Of a DNA stretch of 46,871 nucleotides, positions 25,080-34,195 are shown piece by piece; position 1 is the first letter of the stretch, and each line of letters starts with the position of its first letter. A program made the translations under genes and the position numbers. This DNA is from an uncultured bacterium (GTDB lineage Bacteria > Krumholzibacteriota > Krumholzibacteriia > LZORAL124-64-63). The DNA lies in the NCBI GenBank assembly GCA_903859215.1, contig CAIOLW010000080.1, positions 1-46,871 on the forward strand, in the 5' to 3' direction. Below the pieces are notes generated by a model, which was not told the DNA's origin, searched no databases, and was given only the letters and a program-made list of their open reading frames with translations.

Positions 25080-26773
25080 TTGTCCGCTCCGCGTCTCCAT
25101 AGATACTGAAATGACATATGGCCTTCGAGAAGGTCACTTGTTCGGTGCAATCCGCCGAGGCACAGCGCTATTTCGGAGACGATTGCCTTGCGTTCACTCG
25201 CAACCACCTCAAGCCTTTTGTCCCGGTAAGCGCGCCTGGGGCTCCAATCTCCCATACTAACGACGGCGCCCTCCGCTTCCAACGCCTGGCATGCCGGGGT
25301 GCCTGTGATGGGCTGATATGCGTGCACCTCGACCGAGTGGATGTGATCGAGATTGCGCGCGATGAAGTCCAGGGTGGCAGCGAAGTCCGAATCACTCTCC
25401 CCCGGATAGCCGACTATGACGAAAAGGTGGTTGCTGATACCGGCCAGAGCCGATTCGCGGAGAATCTCGGTTCGAGACTCCGGGGGCAAACCGCCCCCCT
25501 TACGCATTTTTAGCAGCACGTTACTACTGCCGCTTTCAAACCCCCAAGCCACGGCGCGGCATCCAATCCGATGTAGGCCTGCAAAGCGACCACTGCGCCG
25601 AAGAGCGTGGTCGAATCGCAGTTGCGCCGCCCAGCGAAGCTCGAGAGAGCCACACAGTTTTGCCGCTCCATTGAGGAGGCTCGGTGGCAAGGCATAGTCC
25701 AAGAACTGTAGGTGCCTTACTTCGTCGCCGAGATCTAGCTCGCACAATCGCGCCGCAAAGTCGGACGGGCTGGCGTGGCGGAATGGTTGGACTTGCTCAC
25801 ACGCGATAGCACAGAACGCACATCGCGACCAATAGCATCGAGATGTCGCCAACACGCCGGCCACTTTGATCGGGCTAAGATATTGCGCCATGTCGCTGTA
25901 AATCTTGGACTTGGCACCAACGCCGGCGAGCCCGTGATGCAGCCACAAGTCGGGTAACGATTCGCACGTCTCGCGGTAGAAATGACGTTCACAGCCGTTC
26001 GCGGCCCAATGGGCAAGATTGCCGCTGAGCGGCCCAAGCACAACGTTGTCGCAAACGTCGAATATCTGTGCCGGCATCCGCAGCGCGAGAACGGACTCCA
26101 GATAGCGGCCACCCACGGCGACTCTCGTGTGCAGGTTATGACGCAGCCAATGAGCCAGTGCCAGGCCAGGCAACAGCTGTTCTTCACATCGAATTGCCAC
26201 AAATGCCTGGACAAAGTCGGTTCGTTCCAGGAATTGAACCAAATACCTGTCAAACAACCTCTGCAGGCCGCCGTCGGCGCGCGATGCTTCGGCCAGGATG
26301 CTCTCGGCATCCCCCGCCGCAATGGGATGCAGAAACGCTTCCAGCCAAAGCGAAAGGCTGCCGTCAATTTGCTTCACGCGATAGTCCAGGAACCCGTTGA
26401 TGATTGCGGCACCATTGACATAGTCCGCATGGGTCAGGTTCTGAGCGCTGCCCGAGAAAAGGGCGACGGCCTGGCGGCGCAACTGATCGAGCCCCTCGAG
26501 CGATTCCGTGACGAAACCGCCGCCACCAATTCGGCCCAGCAGTTGGCGTTCATCCATGAAGCTGGCGCGACCAACGCACGACAACAGTTGGTCCGCGTCC
26601 GTGATCGGGGTGTTGTCTTCGATGATGGCTCGATACAAAACGGCATTGAGGTCGAGGGCGACTGCATCTACCCCCTGCGCGCACAATGAGGCGCACCATT
26701 GGAACGTTTCCGGGTACGGCATCCCAGGCTCCAAGAAGGGCGCCTCGATAATGGCTGTTCTCTTGCCTTTCAT
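25076..26773 (-). CDS. Radical SAM protein with long B12-binding-like N-terminus (CX4CX2C)
   Basis: 565 residues; ATG at 26773 overlaps the previous stop by four bases. The first 300 residues look like a B12-binding/Rossmann-type region (AIIEAPFLEPGMPYPETF, VDAVALDLN, VAVGGRYLE), without an obvious DxHxxG ligand motif. The radical SAM cysteines are Cys313, Cys318 and Cys321 in SRCYWSRCAFC, a CX4CX2C spacing rather than the classic CX3CX2C; other B12-type radical SAM proteins show variant spacing. Later motifs GFESGSSNVLLKM and VIVGYPGESDSDF fit the radical SAM barrel. Substrate and reaction unknown. Confidence 0.75.
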   Translation of the reverse strand: MKGKRTAIIEAPFLEPGMPYPETFQWCASLCAQGVDAVALDLNAVLYRAIIEDNTPITDADQLLSCVGRASFMDERQLLGRIGGGGFVTESLEGLDQLRRQAVALFSGSAQNLTHADYVNGAAIINGFLDYRVKQIDGSLSLWLEAFLHPIAAGDAESILAEASRADGGLQRLFDRYLVQFLERTDFVQAFVAIRCEEQLLPGLALAHWLRHNLHTRVAVGGRYLESVLALRMPAQIFDVCDNVVLGPLSGNLAHWAANGCERHFYRETCESLPDLWLHHGLAGVGAKSKIYSDMAQYLSPIKVAGVLATSRCYWSRCAFCAIACEQVQPFRHASPSDFAARLCELDLGDEVRHLQFLDYALPPSLLNGAAKLCGSLELRWAAQLRFDHALRRSGRFAGLHRIGCRAVAWGFESGSSNVLLKMRKGGGLPPESRTEILRESALAGISNHLFVIVGYPGESDSDFAATLDFIARNLDHIHSVEVHAYQPITGTPACQALEAEGAVVSMGDWSPRRAYRDKRLEVVASERKAIVSEIALCLGGLHRTSDLLEGHMSFQYLWRRGADK

Positions 26774-28137
26774 TCAAGTGATTCCAGATACTGAGGGTCC
26801 CAGAAGAACTTGCAGAGCGCGGATGTTTCGACGCGATCGCCGCCGCACAGCCGGAACGTGCCGCCCTCCACGACACACCTGTGCAAATCGTTCAGCTCCG
26901 CGACTTCATTGGCAAACACCGACAAGAAGTCGCGCTGGAAGTGGCCCGCGAACTCGCCAAGTTCAACGGTGCCATGATTCGCCAACCGATCCAAGACAAA
27001 TACACGCTGGCGATCCATGGCACCAATTAGGTCGAACACATATTGCCTGTCGTTGGGATCGAAGATTTCCGCTCTCTTGCGGTTCTCGTAACGCATGAAG
27101 TCCTGCGCATAGGAGTAGGCAGCATGCCCAAAGCCCATGATGCTGTTGCGGGCCGCCCTGTCAGGCTGGGTTCTGTATCCCATGAGGTCATATCGTGCCA
27201 GATGTTCCGCCGAGGAAAAGAACTGATATTCCGTGTAATCGTCACCGACGGTGTCTATCCACCCACATGCAGAAACGGTCTCACGCACAGCTTGAAGAAC
27301 TTCGGGGATATAGACAGTGTTGTACTCATCCAGCACATTTGAGACCTGCGCGCCCTCTTGGGTCAGATGCCGTTTCAGGTGGCGAAAGATGTATATTGTC
27401 ACGCAGTCCACGCCGCTTTCAATCAGGCGGCGGATCGCGCTGGTAACACCCTGGGTCGACTCACCCGGCAGCCCGATCATGAGGTCGACATTGATCTCCC
27501 GGAATCCTAAGGCCTTACTATGGTTGATTGTGGCACTGATGACAGAGATGTCAACGGGATCTCGCCTCACATTGGCAAGCACCGTCGGCTCTAGGCTCTG
27601 GACGCCAAAGCTCAGTCGGTTGATGCCAAATTCCCGCAATGCTCGGAGTTTGTGCACATCTGTAGTCAAGAAGGACTGCTCGACACATTTTTCCGCATAT
27701 TCGTCAAACGGCACCCCGTTAATGCGCTGAAGCAGGATGCGCATCTGCTCGACCGTCATCAGGCTTGGTGTACCACCGCCGATGTACAGGGCCCTGAAGG
27801 GCGTATTTTCCGCGACTGGGAGGAAGTAGTCAAATTCGTCGCACAGGTATTGCATATAGGAATCCGGCACAACGGCCGCATCGGGCACCTGGCTGTAGTA
27901 CATGCAGTAGCTGCATCGCTGGCCTTTACAGTACGGAATGTGGAAGTAGAGCGAGACGTTGTCCCGGAATCGCTCATCACACAGTATTTCCCTCCACGCA
28001 TTACGGACCACAGCTGCGGACTCAAACGCCAACCTGGGCGCGAACGACTGCACAGGGTTGAAGAGATTGTATTTGAGCGTGATCTCTCGAAACGCTTCTA
28101 TTTTTTGTGCGGCCGTCATGTCTGCAAGTCGGCGCAT
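26770..28137 (-). CDS. HemN/HemW-like radical SAM protein (CX4CX2C)
   Basis: 455 residues. ATG at 28137 has AAAGGA 5 bases upstream; stop overlaps the next start by four bases. The segment YFHIPYCKGQRCSYCMYY (Cys70, Cys75, Cys78) and the following ALYIGGGTPSLM, RLSFGVQSLEP and NVDLMIGLPGES blocks are typical of the coproporphyrinogen-oxidase-like radical SAM group, but there is one extra residue between the first two cysteines (CX4 instead of CX3). HemN-like proteins bind two SAM molecules or act as haem chaperones or methyltransferases. In this operon it is more likely a peptide- or cofactor-modifying relative than a haem enzyme. Confidence 0.8.
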   Translation of the reverse strand: MRRLADMTAAQKIEAFREITLKYNLFNPVQSFAPRLAFESAAVVRNAWREILCDERFRDNVSLYFHIPYCKGQRCSYCMYYSQVPDAAVVPDSYMQYLCDEFDYFLPVAENTPFRALYIGGGTPSLMTVEQMRILLQRINGVPFDEYAEKCVEQSFLTTDVHKLRALREFGINRLSFGVQSLEPTVLANVRRDPVDISVISATINHSKALGFREINVDLMIGLPGESTQGVTSAIRRLIESGVDCVTIYIFRHLKRHLTQEGAQVSNVLDEYNTVYIPEVLQAVRETVSACGWIDTVGDDYTEYQFFSSAEHLARYDLMGYRTQPDRAARNSIMGFGHAAYSYAQDFMRYENRKRAEIFDPNDRQYVFDLIGAMDRQRVFVLDRLANHGTVELGEFAGHFQRDFLSVFANEVAELNDLHRCVVEGGTFRLCGGDRVETSALCKFFWDPQYLESLE

Positions 28138-28146
28138 ACTCGTCCT

Positions 28147-29055
28147 TTATCGGAAAACCATTAGGCGTTGATGGGCGTCCTGCTCAATGTACCCAAGAAT
28201 GCGTTCTCCTTTGCGGCACTCTAGCGCGCCGCGGCTCACCGTCAGGTTATTGGACGACCAGAAGAAATGGTCGGGAGCATCGGCATGCGGCTCCCAGAGC
28301 CATCGCCGGCTGTATGCCAGGTTGTATTCCAAAACCGACCCATCGGGTCGAAAGTGATGCTCCTGCAAGGCGACAACCACGCCTCGAACGATCATAATCG
28401 GAACACACATTTCAGCGCGCACGGCTTCGAGCATCGACTTCATATCACGTGCACTCAGTTCCCGCTCCATCATGAGGCTGATGTCACGAGTATGTGTACA
28501 CGTAGCTGAACAAGGAAAGTAGTCGAAGAACAGTGTCCGACCCCAAAACAGGTACGCGAGCTTGTTGCCCCGATAGTCATACGAAGACTGCAATGGCGTG
28601 TTGTCTAGCCACACCTTCAGCCAATCGTGGTGTGCGCCGATTTCCTGATATGATGCCACACAACAATCCGGGTAGCCGAGAACCTTGCCAATCCCGTCGA
28701 TTTCGGCGGGATCATCCTCCATGGCCATGGCCGCCACCGCAGTGGCGCTGTCTCGCGCCACCATCATCGTGTACGGCAAGTGCTCTTCCTGGTCGAACGG
28801 AACCGGAATGGTATAGCTGTCGCCAAGGGCGCTGGTGAACGATGTCTTCTGGCGAAACCCGGAGCGCACACATGCCAGACCTAGACAGCTGAGACCCGAC
28901 TTCAGCGGCGCCTCGCATTCGTCATGAATGCTCAATCGCACAACGTTCTTGCTGCCCGAGAGTAGCGCCACAATCTCCAGGAAGTTCCTGAAGTTGAAGT
29001 CCGGAACCGCTTCCAGGAGTCTGGCAAGCGTATTGACGCGACTCAAATCGACCAC
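28147..29055 (-). CDS. YPxCC/PCSxxC-motif protein, short form
   Basis: 302 residues from a GTG at 29055; a TTG at 29046, overlapping the upstream stop by four bases, is an alternative start. Family not firmly recognised; the pattern resembles DUF483-type proteins. It has GYPDCCVASY at residues 128-137 and FPCSATC at 180-186, four conserved cysteines that could bind a metal or iron-sulfur cluster or act in thiol chemistry. Around them are charged and aromatic helices. The C-terminal domain of the next upstream gene (29043-30644) shows the same motifs in the same order. The two genes overlap by 13 bases, so the products probably work as a pair. Confidence 0.65.
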   Translation of the reverse strand: MVDLSRVNTLARLLEAVPDFNFRNFLEIVALLSGSKNVVRLSIHDECEAPLKSGLSCLGLACVRSGFRQKTSFTSALGDSYTIPVPFDQEEHLPYTMMVARDSATAVAAMAMEDDPAEIDGIGKVLGYPDCCVASYQEIGAHHDWLKVWLDNTPLQSSYDYRGNKLAYLFWGRTLFFDYFPCSATCTHTRDISLMMERELSARDMKSMLEAVRAEMCVPIMIVRGVVVALQEHHFRPDGSVLEYNLAYSRRWLWEPHADAPDHFFWSSNNLTVSRGALECRKGERILGYIEQDAHQRLMVFR

Positions 29056-30644
29056 CCCCCGAAGGGCATGAGCCGGATGTTGGTGTCTCTCAGTACCTTG
29101 AAGAACTTACCGCCCCGGTACAACGCGACCTCTCCAGGTCCGCGTGCAGCCAGAGCGTCAGATGCACTGATGTCGCGGCCCAGGCTATTGTATGTCGTCA
29201 TCCGCACAGAGTCGCCGGAATACGTGATGCAATTGTCGGTGACGCGTGCGCCGACAAAAATGTACACACCCCGATACTCGGTGTAGAGAGCTGGAGATGC
29301 CATCACGGTCGCCACTTCGCGGCCCCACTCCGGCATTACGTCACATATCACCTGGAAGTACTCCCGCGCCTGCCTTACAGCCTCGACACATACATAGGAA
29401 CATGGATAGTAGCTCACGATCTGATAGTGGAAATACCGTGCTGCTGTATTGAGAAGGAACGGCCACGGGCCTGATTCCAATGTCTGGTCGGCGATCAGAG
29501 GCGTCAGGTCACCCTGATGTCGAATTGCGCGCGGTAGGTTTCGTTCGAAGGAGGCACGACAACACGCCGGATATGACAATGCTTCGCCAAATCGCTGATC
29601 GCTATCGTGTTCCGCCGCGGCGGATTGGGCAGCTTGGCGGGCAGTCGTTGCAATATACAACATTCGTTCGTTTGAATACGCGTCGCCGTCGAGAGCCGGC
29701 TTATAGAGATTGCTCCATCCGCCCTTACCGCGGTCGACGCTGTATCGGTGTTGTTCGCAGTTAAGTCTGTATGAGAGGCCGTGAGCGGACAGCATCGCTC
29801 CAATCTTTCGCGCCCCGCGCTGCGCGATCGTGGTTCGCATTGAGGACTTGACGCCGGTGGCCACAAGTGCCAATTCCACAAGTTCTAGCCCATTCAGAAT
29901 GTTGGCGGCGCGCACCTCACTCACAAGCGCGCGTGCCGAGACAATCGAGGCACTGGAAGCATTGGGCCGCCTATCCTCATCCGGCACTTTGACGACTGCA
30001 GGATTGCGATCTTCAAGTGTTGCTGTATTATCGCAATGTAGAGGCTTGCCAGAAGTGTCAACGATCAAGTGCAAATCGGAATACAGCAAGAGGTATGCGC
30101 GATAGACACTCTCCGCGCTTGCACGGCTAGAGCCAAGCGCATCAACAACGAGGTGCGCCTGGGTGCGTTCGAATTCTTCCTCTACACTCACGACACCGAT
30201 ACAACGATACCGAAGGCGACGCGCCAGTTCGAAGATCCCATAGGCGCGCCCGTTCAAGTAGTGCGACTTGTCAATTAAGTTTCCCGCATACACCGGGTCT
30301 ATCGACACCAAGAGAGTCTTGTCTCTGACGCTAGACGCGGCTCCCACGACCGCGTTGTCCACGAACTGCAATGGAAGGTGGTGTTGTTGGTGGCCGCAGC
30401 TAAGCAGGGGCGCTCCGCTCAGCTGCAGCTGTGACACACCCAATTCGTCAATCAACGCCCCGGCGGCACGAAGTGATGCTCTTAGCTGATTGAGCGGCGC
30501 CGACTGCCACTTTTCCAGAACAATATGCACTGCGGCGACGGCAATCATCTGGCGAGAACGATGGCGCGCCGCAGCCAGCTGTCTGCGATCGTCAGCCAAG
30601 CGGCCACAAATATCGACCCGCAATGTGCTTTCGTCTTGAAACAT
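29043..30644 (-). CDS. YPxCC/PCSxxC-motif protein, long form
   Basis: 533 residues from the ATG at 30644, with GGAG 8 bases upstream; a GTG at 30653 is weaker. The N-terminal 230 residues form a domain I do not recognise, with strands such as TLLVSIDPVYAGNLIDKS and RYRCIGVVSVEEE. The C-terminal 200 residues carry SYPACCRASFE (Cys361, Cys362) and YYPCSYVC (Cys415, Cys419), the same cysteine set as in the smaller neighbour, so this is a two-domain version. Possible roles are metal-dependent peptide modification or substrate recognition for the radical SAM enzymes; no catalytic motif proves either. Confidence 0.65.
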   Translation of the reverse strand: MFQDESTLRVDICGRLADDRRQLAAARHRSRQMIAVAAVHIVLEKWQSAPLNQLRASLRAAGALIDELGVSQLQLSGAPLLSCGHQQHHLPLQFVDNAVVGAASSVRDKTLLVSIDPVYAGNLIDKSHYLNGRAYGIFELARRLRYRCIGVVSVEEEFERTQAHLVVDALGSSRASAESVYRAYLLLYSDLHLIVDTSGKPLHCDNTATLEDRNPAVVKVPDEDRRPNASSASIVSARALVSEVRAANILNGLELVELALVATGVKSSMRTTIAQRGARKIGAMLSAHGLSYRLNCEQHRYSVDRGKGGWSNLYKPALDGDAYSNERMLYIATTARQAAQSAAAEHDSDQRFGEALSYPACCRASFERNLPRAIRHQGDLTPLIADQTLESGPWPFLLNTAARYFHYQIVSYYPCSYVCVEAVRQAREYFQVICDVMPEWGREVATVMASPALYTEYRGVYIFVGARVTDNCITYSGDSVRMTTYNSLGRDISASDALAARGPGEVALYRGGKFFKVLRDTNIRLMPFGGWSI

Positions 30645-30664
30645 GCGGTTCACTCCGGGGCGTC

Positions 30665-31633
30665 CTAGATTCCGCAGAATAGTTTCACGACGTCCGGATC
30701 CTGCAGGGGCACGAACTCCGCGTCCCCAAACTGGTCAACATATTCCAGCCATGGACCCTCGCAGACCTTATCCATGAGACACCGTACACAGCTTGCGGAC
30801 TTGTGTTTTCCGAGCGGCCTCAAGACATCCCAACTCTTCAGGTCGGGGCTACCCGGTGTATGGATGGAAGCGCGGGATGCCTGTCGCTGAATCGAGTAGC
30901 GAATGTCCTGCGAGCACAACCAATGCGACGGCGCTTGAGGAAATGTGCAGTAGGGTACAGTTTCCAACATGACGTTCATCGTCTTCTCGCGCGCGACCTC
31001 AAGCACACGATATAGCTCCGGCTCCAAATCCGAGTATTTAGGAACTACGGCGGCAAATACTTCGCCTGGGAACTCCTCTGCATGCGGGAATGCAAGCACA
31101 GCATTCGTGACGCCTGAGTTCACAAGCGCCTCAAATGTCTCGGCAAGGCATGAAATGTTGCGTCGGGAAATTACCACCTTCCCGACAACCCGCACGTGGT
31201 CGAATTCCAGCAAGTTGGCGATCGCCTGCATCGTCTCAGAATAGCTGCCTCGGCGACGCGTTATGTCGTCGTGCACACAGGCATCGGGGCCGTGCACAGC
31301 CACGACGAACTGGACGGGGCGCGAGCCGCGCAGGAATGACACCGTCGCCTTATCGCTCAGCGCGCGCCCGTTTGTCTGTACCGTGACAGCCATCCCCTTT
31401 TTCAGGCCATACTCAACCAACGCGGCGAAATCAGGTCGTATCGTGACCTCGCCGCCGGTAAGGACAATGCCCTCTGATCCTGTAGAGGCCGCCACATCGA
31501 TACAAGCCATTATGGTCGCGGTGTCGTCATCGACACACAGCCCATCGTCTACGAGTTTGGCTTTCGATGGCGCAATCACACAGTGCGTGCATTGGTTGTT
31601 GCACGTAAAGCCGACCTTAATGTCCGTGAACAT
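30665..31633 (-). CDS. Radical SAM protein, possibly an HxsC-like maturase
   Basis: 322 residues; ATG at 31633 lies 12 bases after the protease gene. Cys11, Cys15 and Cys18 (FTCNNQCTHC) give the standard CX3CX2C cluster site; LTGGEVTIRPDF is the GGE motif, and VQTNGRAL and GSYSETMQAIANLLEF follow the barrel order also seen in HxsC. The C-terminus has CVRCLMDKVCEGPW, a three-Cys set that could bind an auxiliary cluster. Since an HxsB-like and an HxsD-like protein are encoded in the same operon, this is the best candidate for the missing second maturase; overall similarity to HxsC is not strong enough to name it. Confidence 0.75.
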   Translation of the reverse strand: MFTDIKVGFTCNNQCTHCVIAPSKAKLVDDGLCVDDDTATIMACIDVAASTGSEGIVLTGGEVTIRPDFAALVEYGLKKGMAVTVQTNGRALSDKATVSFLRGSRPVQFVVAVHGPDACVHDDITRRRGSYSETMQAIANLLEFDHVRVVGKVVISRRNISCLAETFEALVNSGVTNAVLAFPHAEEFPGEVFAAVVPKYSDLEPELYRVLEVAREKTMNVMLETVPYCTFPQAPSHWLCSQDIRYSIQRQASRASIHTPGSPDLKSWDVLRPLGKHKSASCVRCLMDKVCEGPWLEYVDQFGDAEFVPLQDPDVVKLFCGI

Positions 31634-31645
31634 GGCCCAACCTGC

Positions 31646-32242
31646 CTAGTGTTTCAGTGCTGAGTCCAACGCGTCCAGGGTCACATTTCTTGGAACCAGC
31701 GTTTCCCGAGCGGCGCGGAGGAGCGTTCCTTCTTCCTCCGGATGCACGAGATGGCGAAGTCCTGCGGACCGTGCCACGGCCAATTTGTCGTCGATGTGAT
31801 CGACTGCATACAGCCCAAATCGGCCGTCGCGTACAGGCCTGATATTCCCCCAAGCGAACATACCTGGCGGCCATGGCCGCCCGGCATGGTAGCAGATCAG
31901 GCCCAGCAGCATTGAAAGCCCTAGAGAAGCCCCCGTCAGGGAGAATCGCTTATCTTGCAGGAACTCGCGATCTTCGGCGTGCAATTCCAGGCTCAAGTTC
32001 GACATCGTTCCCGTCATTTTCGCATGGCATTCCAGGGCCGTCCAATATGCATCTTGCAATTCCGGGTCCGCGGCGAAGTGTTCAGTGTTCGACGCAATTC
32101 CACAACCGGGGGACCACTGCCACCGGGTCACAATCCCTCGAAGTTCACTGTGGTTGGTTGAGGTCGCGACAAACAGTCCCACGAATGAGCCCGGATGGCG
32201 AAGCTGCAAGGCGTTGCCCCCACCTGCGTCAACGTATTGCAA
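31646..32242 (-). CDS. Stand-alone Lon-type (S16) protease domain
   Basis: 198 residues if a TTG at 32242 is used, preceded by GGAGAG about 10 bases upstream; no good ATG exists and the start is uncertain (the frame is open to 32317, and a TTG at 32209 is also possible). The segment LTGASLGLSMLLGL, AWGNIRPV and DDKLAVARSAGLRHLVHP aligns in order with the Lon proteolytic domain (GPSAGIA, TGEI, KEKLLAA), placing the catalytic Ser at about 106 and the Lys at about 153. There is no AAA+ ATPase domain. In this operon a leader-cleaving or precursor-processing protease is the simplest guess. It overlaps the upstream radical SAM gene by 14 bases. Confidence 0.65.
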   Translation of the reverse strand: MQYVDAGGGNALQLRHPGSFVGLFVATSTNHSELRGIVTRWQWSPGCGIASNTEHFAADPELQDAYWTALECHAKMTGTMSNLSLELHAEDREFLQDKRFSLTGASLGLSMLLGLICYHAGRPWPPGMFAWGNIRPVRDGRFGLYAVDHIDDKLAVARSAGLRHLVHPEEEGTLLRAARETLVPRNVTLDALDSALKH

Positions 32243-33215
32243 GGTAGTCAATCTCTCCGGCGTCGAGCTGTACCGTGGCCTCCGGCGCGGAACACCCGCC
32301 CATGCAGCGGCCAACATATGGGCAATCCCGGCACTGCTGGGGAAGTCGCTGCACGCCCGTCAGCCGCTTGTATTCAAGATCTTGTTCGATGTCAGCGCGG
32401 TCCAGGGATCGAGATATCTGAGTGCGGCAGGAATAGCAGGAGACCAGTTCGTCATCGGACGTCACCGTCAGACTGCAGAAGGGCCCGCAATCCTCTCCAC
32501 GGCCCATGAATACGCGCTCCCCTAGTTCAATTGGATCAACCGCGCAGAACGGCGTGGCAAGACCCAGTTTATGCACGCTGGCCGGGTACCGATCCATGAG
32601 CAGCGACAGTTCCTCCGCAAGCGCCTGCATGTCCTCACGCAGTACAGGACGGCGTCCACTGAGAGTCATTTCCGCCCGAAGCGGGGACCAGCTGAGGCCT
32701 GGCACATTATCGCACAAGCGGACGAAGCTCTCGAGCCGGCCGATGTTTTCCCGCAGGACGACGGTAAGAATCTGAACTTCTGCCCCCGTGGCGAGACATT
32801 GGCCAATGGCACAGATCTTCTTGCGGAAAGCGCCTGGGACACCCGTGATCTGGTCAACGGTCGACTCGTCTGCGGCTGGAAGACTGATTTTGAACATGTC
32901 CACAGAAGATCCGAGGTCCTCGTATTTGCCGGCCGGGGCCAGGCCGTTGGAATTGATTATCACATAGCGCCCGAGTTCCTGAGCAAAGCGGGTTACCACG
33001 CCCAGTCCCGGATGGAGTAAGGGTTCACCGCCCGTGAATCTCACGGTCCCGATCCCATGCTCGGCAGCCCAACTGATCCGACGCTGAATGGCCGATACAC
33101 TCAAGTGTTGGTGAGACTTCCGAGTCCCATACTCTTGATGGCAGAAATTGCAGCGGGAATTGCAGCTCTCTGTGATTTCGAATTTCAATTCAAAATTGGC
33201 GGGGAACGAGGTCAT
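32229..33215 (-). CDS. Radical SAM/SPASM-type protein
   Basis: 328 residues; ATG at 33215 overlaps the previous stop by four bases (ATGA). Cys18, Cys22 and Cys25 (ESCNSRCNFC) bind the SAM cluster, and RFTGGEPLLHP is the GGEP motif. The C-terminal third has SCYSC and the Cys-rich CRDCPYVGRCMGGC, which fits a SPASM or twitch domain with auxiliary clusters as in peptide-modifying maturases such as AlbA-like and sactisynthase-like proteins. Radical chemistry on a peptide is the expected role. Confidence 0.82.
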   Translation of the reverse strand: MTSFPANFELKFEITESCNSRCNFCHQEYGTRKSHQHLSVSAIQRRISWAAEHGIGTVRFTGGEPLLHPGLGVVTRFAQELGRYVIINSNGLAPAGKYEDLGSSVDMFKISLPAADESTVDQITGVPGAFRKKICAIGQCLATGAEVQILTVVLRENIGRLESFVRLCDNVPGLSWSPLRAEMTLSGRRPVLREDMQALAEELSLLMDRYPASVHKLGLATPFCAVDPIELGERVFMGRGEDCGPFCSLTVTSDDELVSCYSCRTQISRSLDRADIEQDLEYKRLTGVQRLPQQCRDCPYVGRCMGGCSAPEATVQLDAGEIDYLAIR

Positions 33216-34195
33216 GGCTCCACACCCAGCGGACGCTCAATCCTAATGGCGCCGCCCTCATTTACTGCGCGGACGGTGCGGCCGCCCGGCAAGGACAGGG
33301 TCACATCTTCTTCACCCAACCAACTTTCAATCCACATGTCGCAATCATCGCAGATTGTGTGGGTCAGGTCCATTGTCTTGTGGCGTGCGCGGAATGCCGC
33401 AAGCTCCGAGCCAGAAAGCGCACCCAACAGAGTTGGCTCGACTGTGGTCTCCTGCATACACACACGGCTCGTGATGCAGCATGGCGCCATGCGACCGTCG
33501 GACATGATCGCCAAATAGGAGAACGGCTGCCTACAGGGGCGTCGACGCTTCAGGTGATCCGAGATTCCCAAGTCGTTCATGTAGCGAATGCTGTTCGGTC
33601 CGAACTCGACACCCTGGTAAAGGTAGATTGACGAGACCCTGTCGAGCCATTTCTCGACAAACGCCAGCACTTTCGGGTTTTCGACGCTGTCTCCGCGCTC
33701 AAGCACTGTGGTAACGACAATTCTTGCCGACCCTGCGTGTGCCCGCTGCAGCATGAGATCAAGATTCGCGACCTGTGCCCGCGCACGGTCGGTGCCACTC
33801 TGGTTTGGGGCGGCACATCCATCAGGGCCGGCCATGTCGAGAGACACCGCAACCGTGTCGCAACTTGCTAATATCACATGCATCAGCTCGGGCGAAGCCG
33901 GATGCAAGCGCGTCGAAAGCCATGGGCGCACATTGCGTCGGCGGCAATACTCCAACATGTCGACAATGCGAGGATGAAGGAGACTCTCCCCCTCGTAATT
34001 TAGAGTCAGCGAAATGGGATGACCGCACGAAGTGATTTCGTCAACAACGCGCGTGAACAGGTCATAGTCCATGTGAGCCCGCAACCGGGTATGCTGCGGC
34101 GCCTGCCAATTGACACGGTCGCAGTACTCGCACGAAAAGTGGCAGGCCGAAGACAACTCCAGGGCAATTGTCTGGGGAATACATACTTCAATCAT
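33212..34195 (-). CDS. Radical SAM protein with C-terminal cysteine cluster
   Basis: 327 residues from the ATG at 34195, which overlaps the stop of the upstream gene by 8 bases; the frame continues to 34285 inside that gene. Cys18, Cys22 and Cys25 (SACHFSCEYC) form the CX3CX2C site and TLNYEGESLLHP replaces the usual GGEP block with EGES. A later MSDGRMAPCCITSRVC and TICDDCDMW supply several cysteines for auxiliary cluster binding, as in SPASM proteins that modify peptides or form cofactors. Reaction unknown. Confidence 0.8.
   Translation of the reverse strand: MIEVCIPQTIALELSSACHFSCEYCDRVNWQAPQHTRLRAHMDYDLFTRVVDEITSCGHPISLTLNYEGESLLHPRIVDMLEYCRRRNVRPWLSTRLHPASPELMHVILASCDTVAVSLDMAGPDGCAAPNQSGTDRARAQVANLDLMLQRAHAGSARIVVTTVLERGDSVENPKVLAFVEKWLDRVSSIYLYQGVEFGPNSIRYMNDLGISDHLKRRRPCRQPFSYLAIMSDGRMAPCCITSRVCMQETTVEPTLLGALSGSELAAFRARHKTMDLTHTICDDCDMWIESWLGEEDVTLSLPGGRTVRAVNEGGAIRIERPLGVEP

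Noticed and set aside
26770-28137. Housekeeping haem-biosynthesis gene hemN or hemW
   Set aside because: The cluster spacing is CX4CX2C instead of CX3CX2C and the gene is embedded in the peptide-modification operon, so a housekeeping symbol would mislead.
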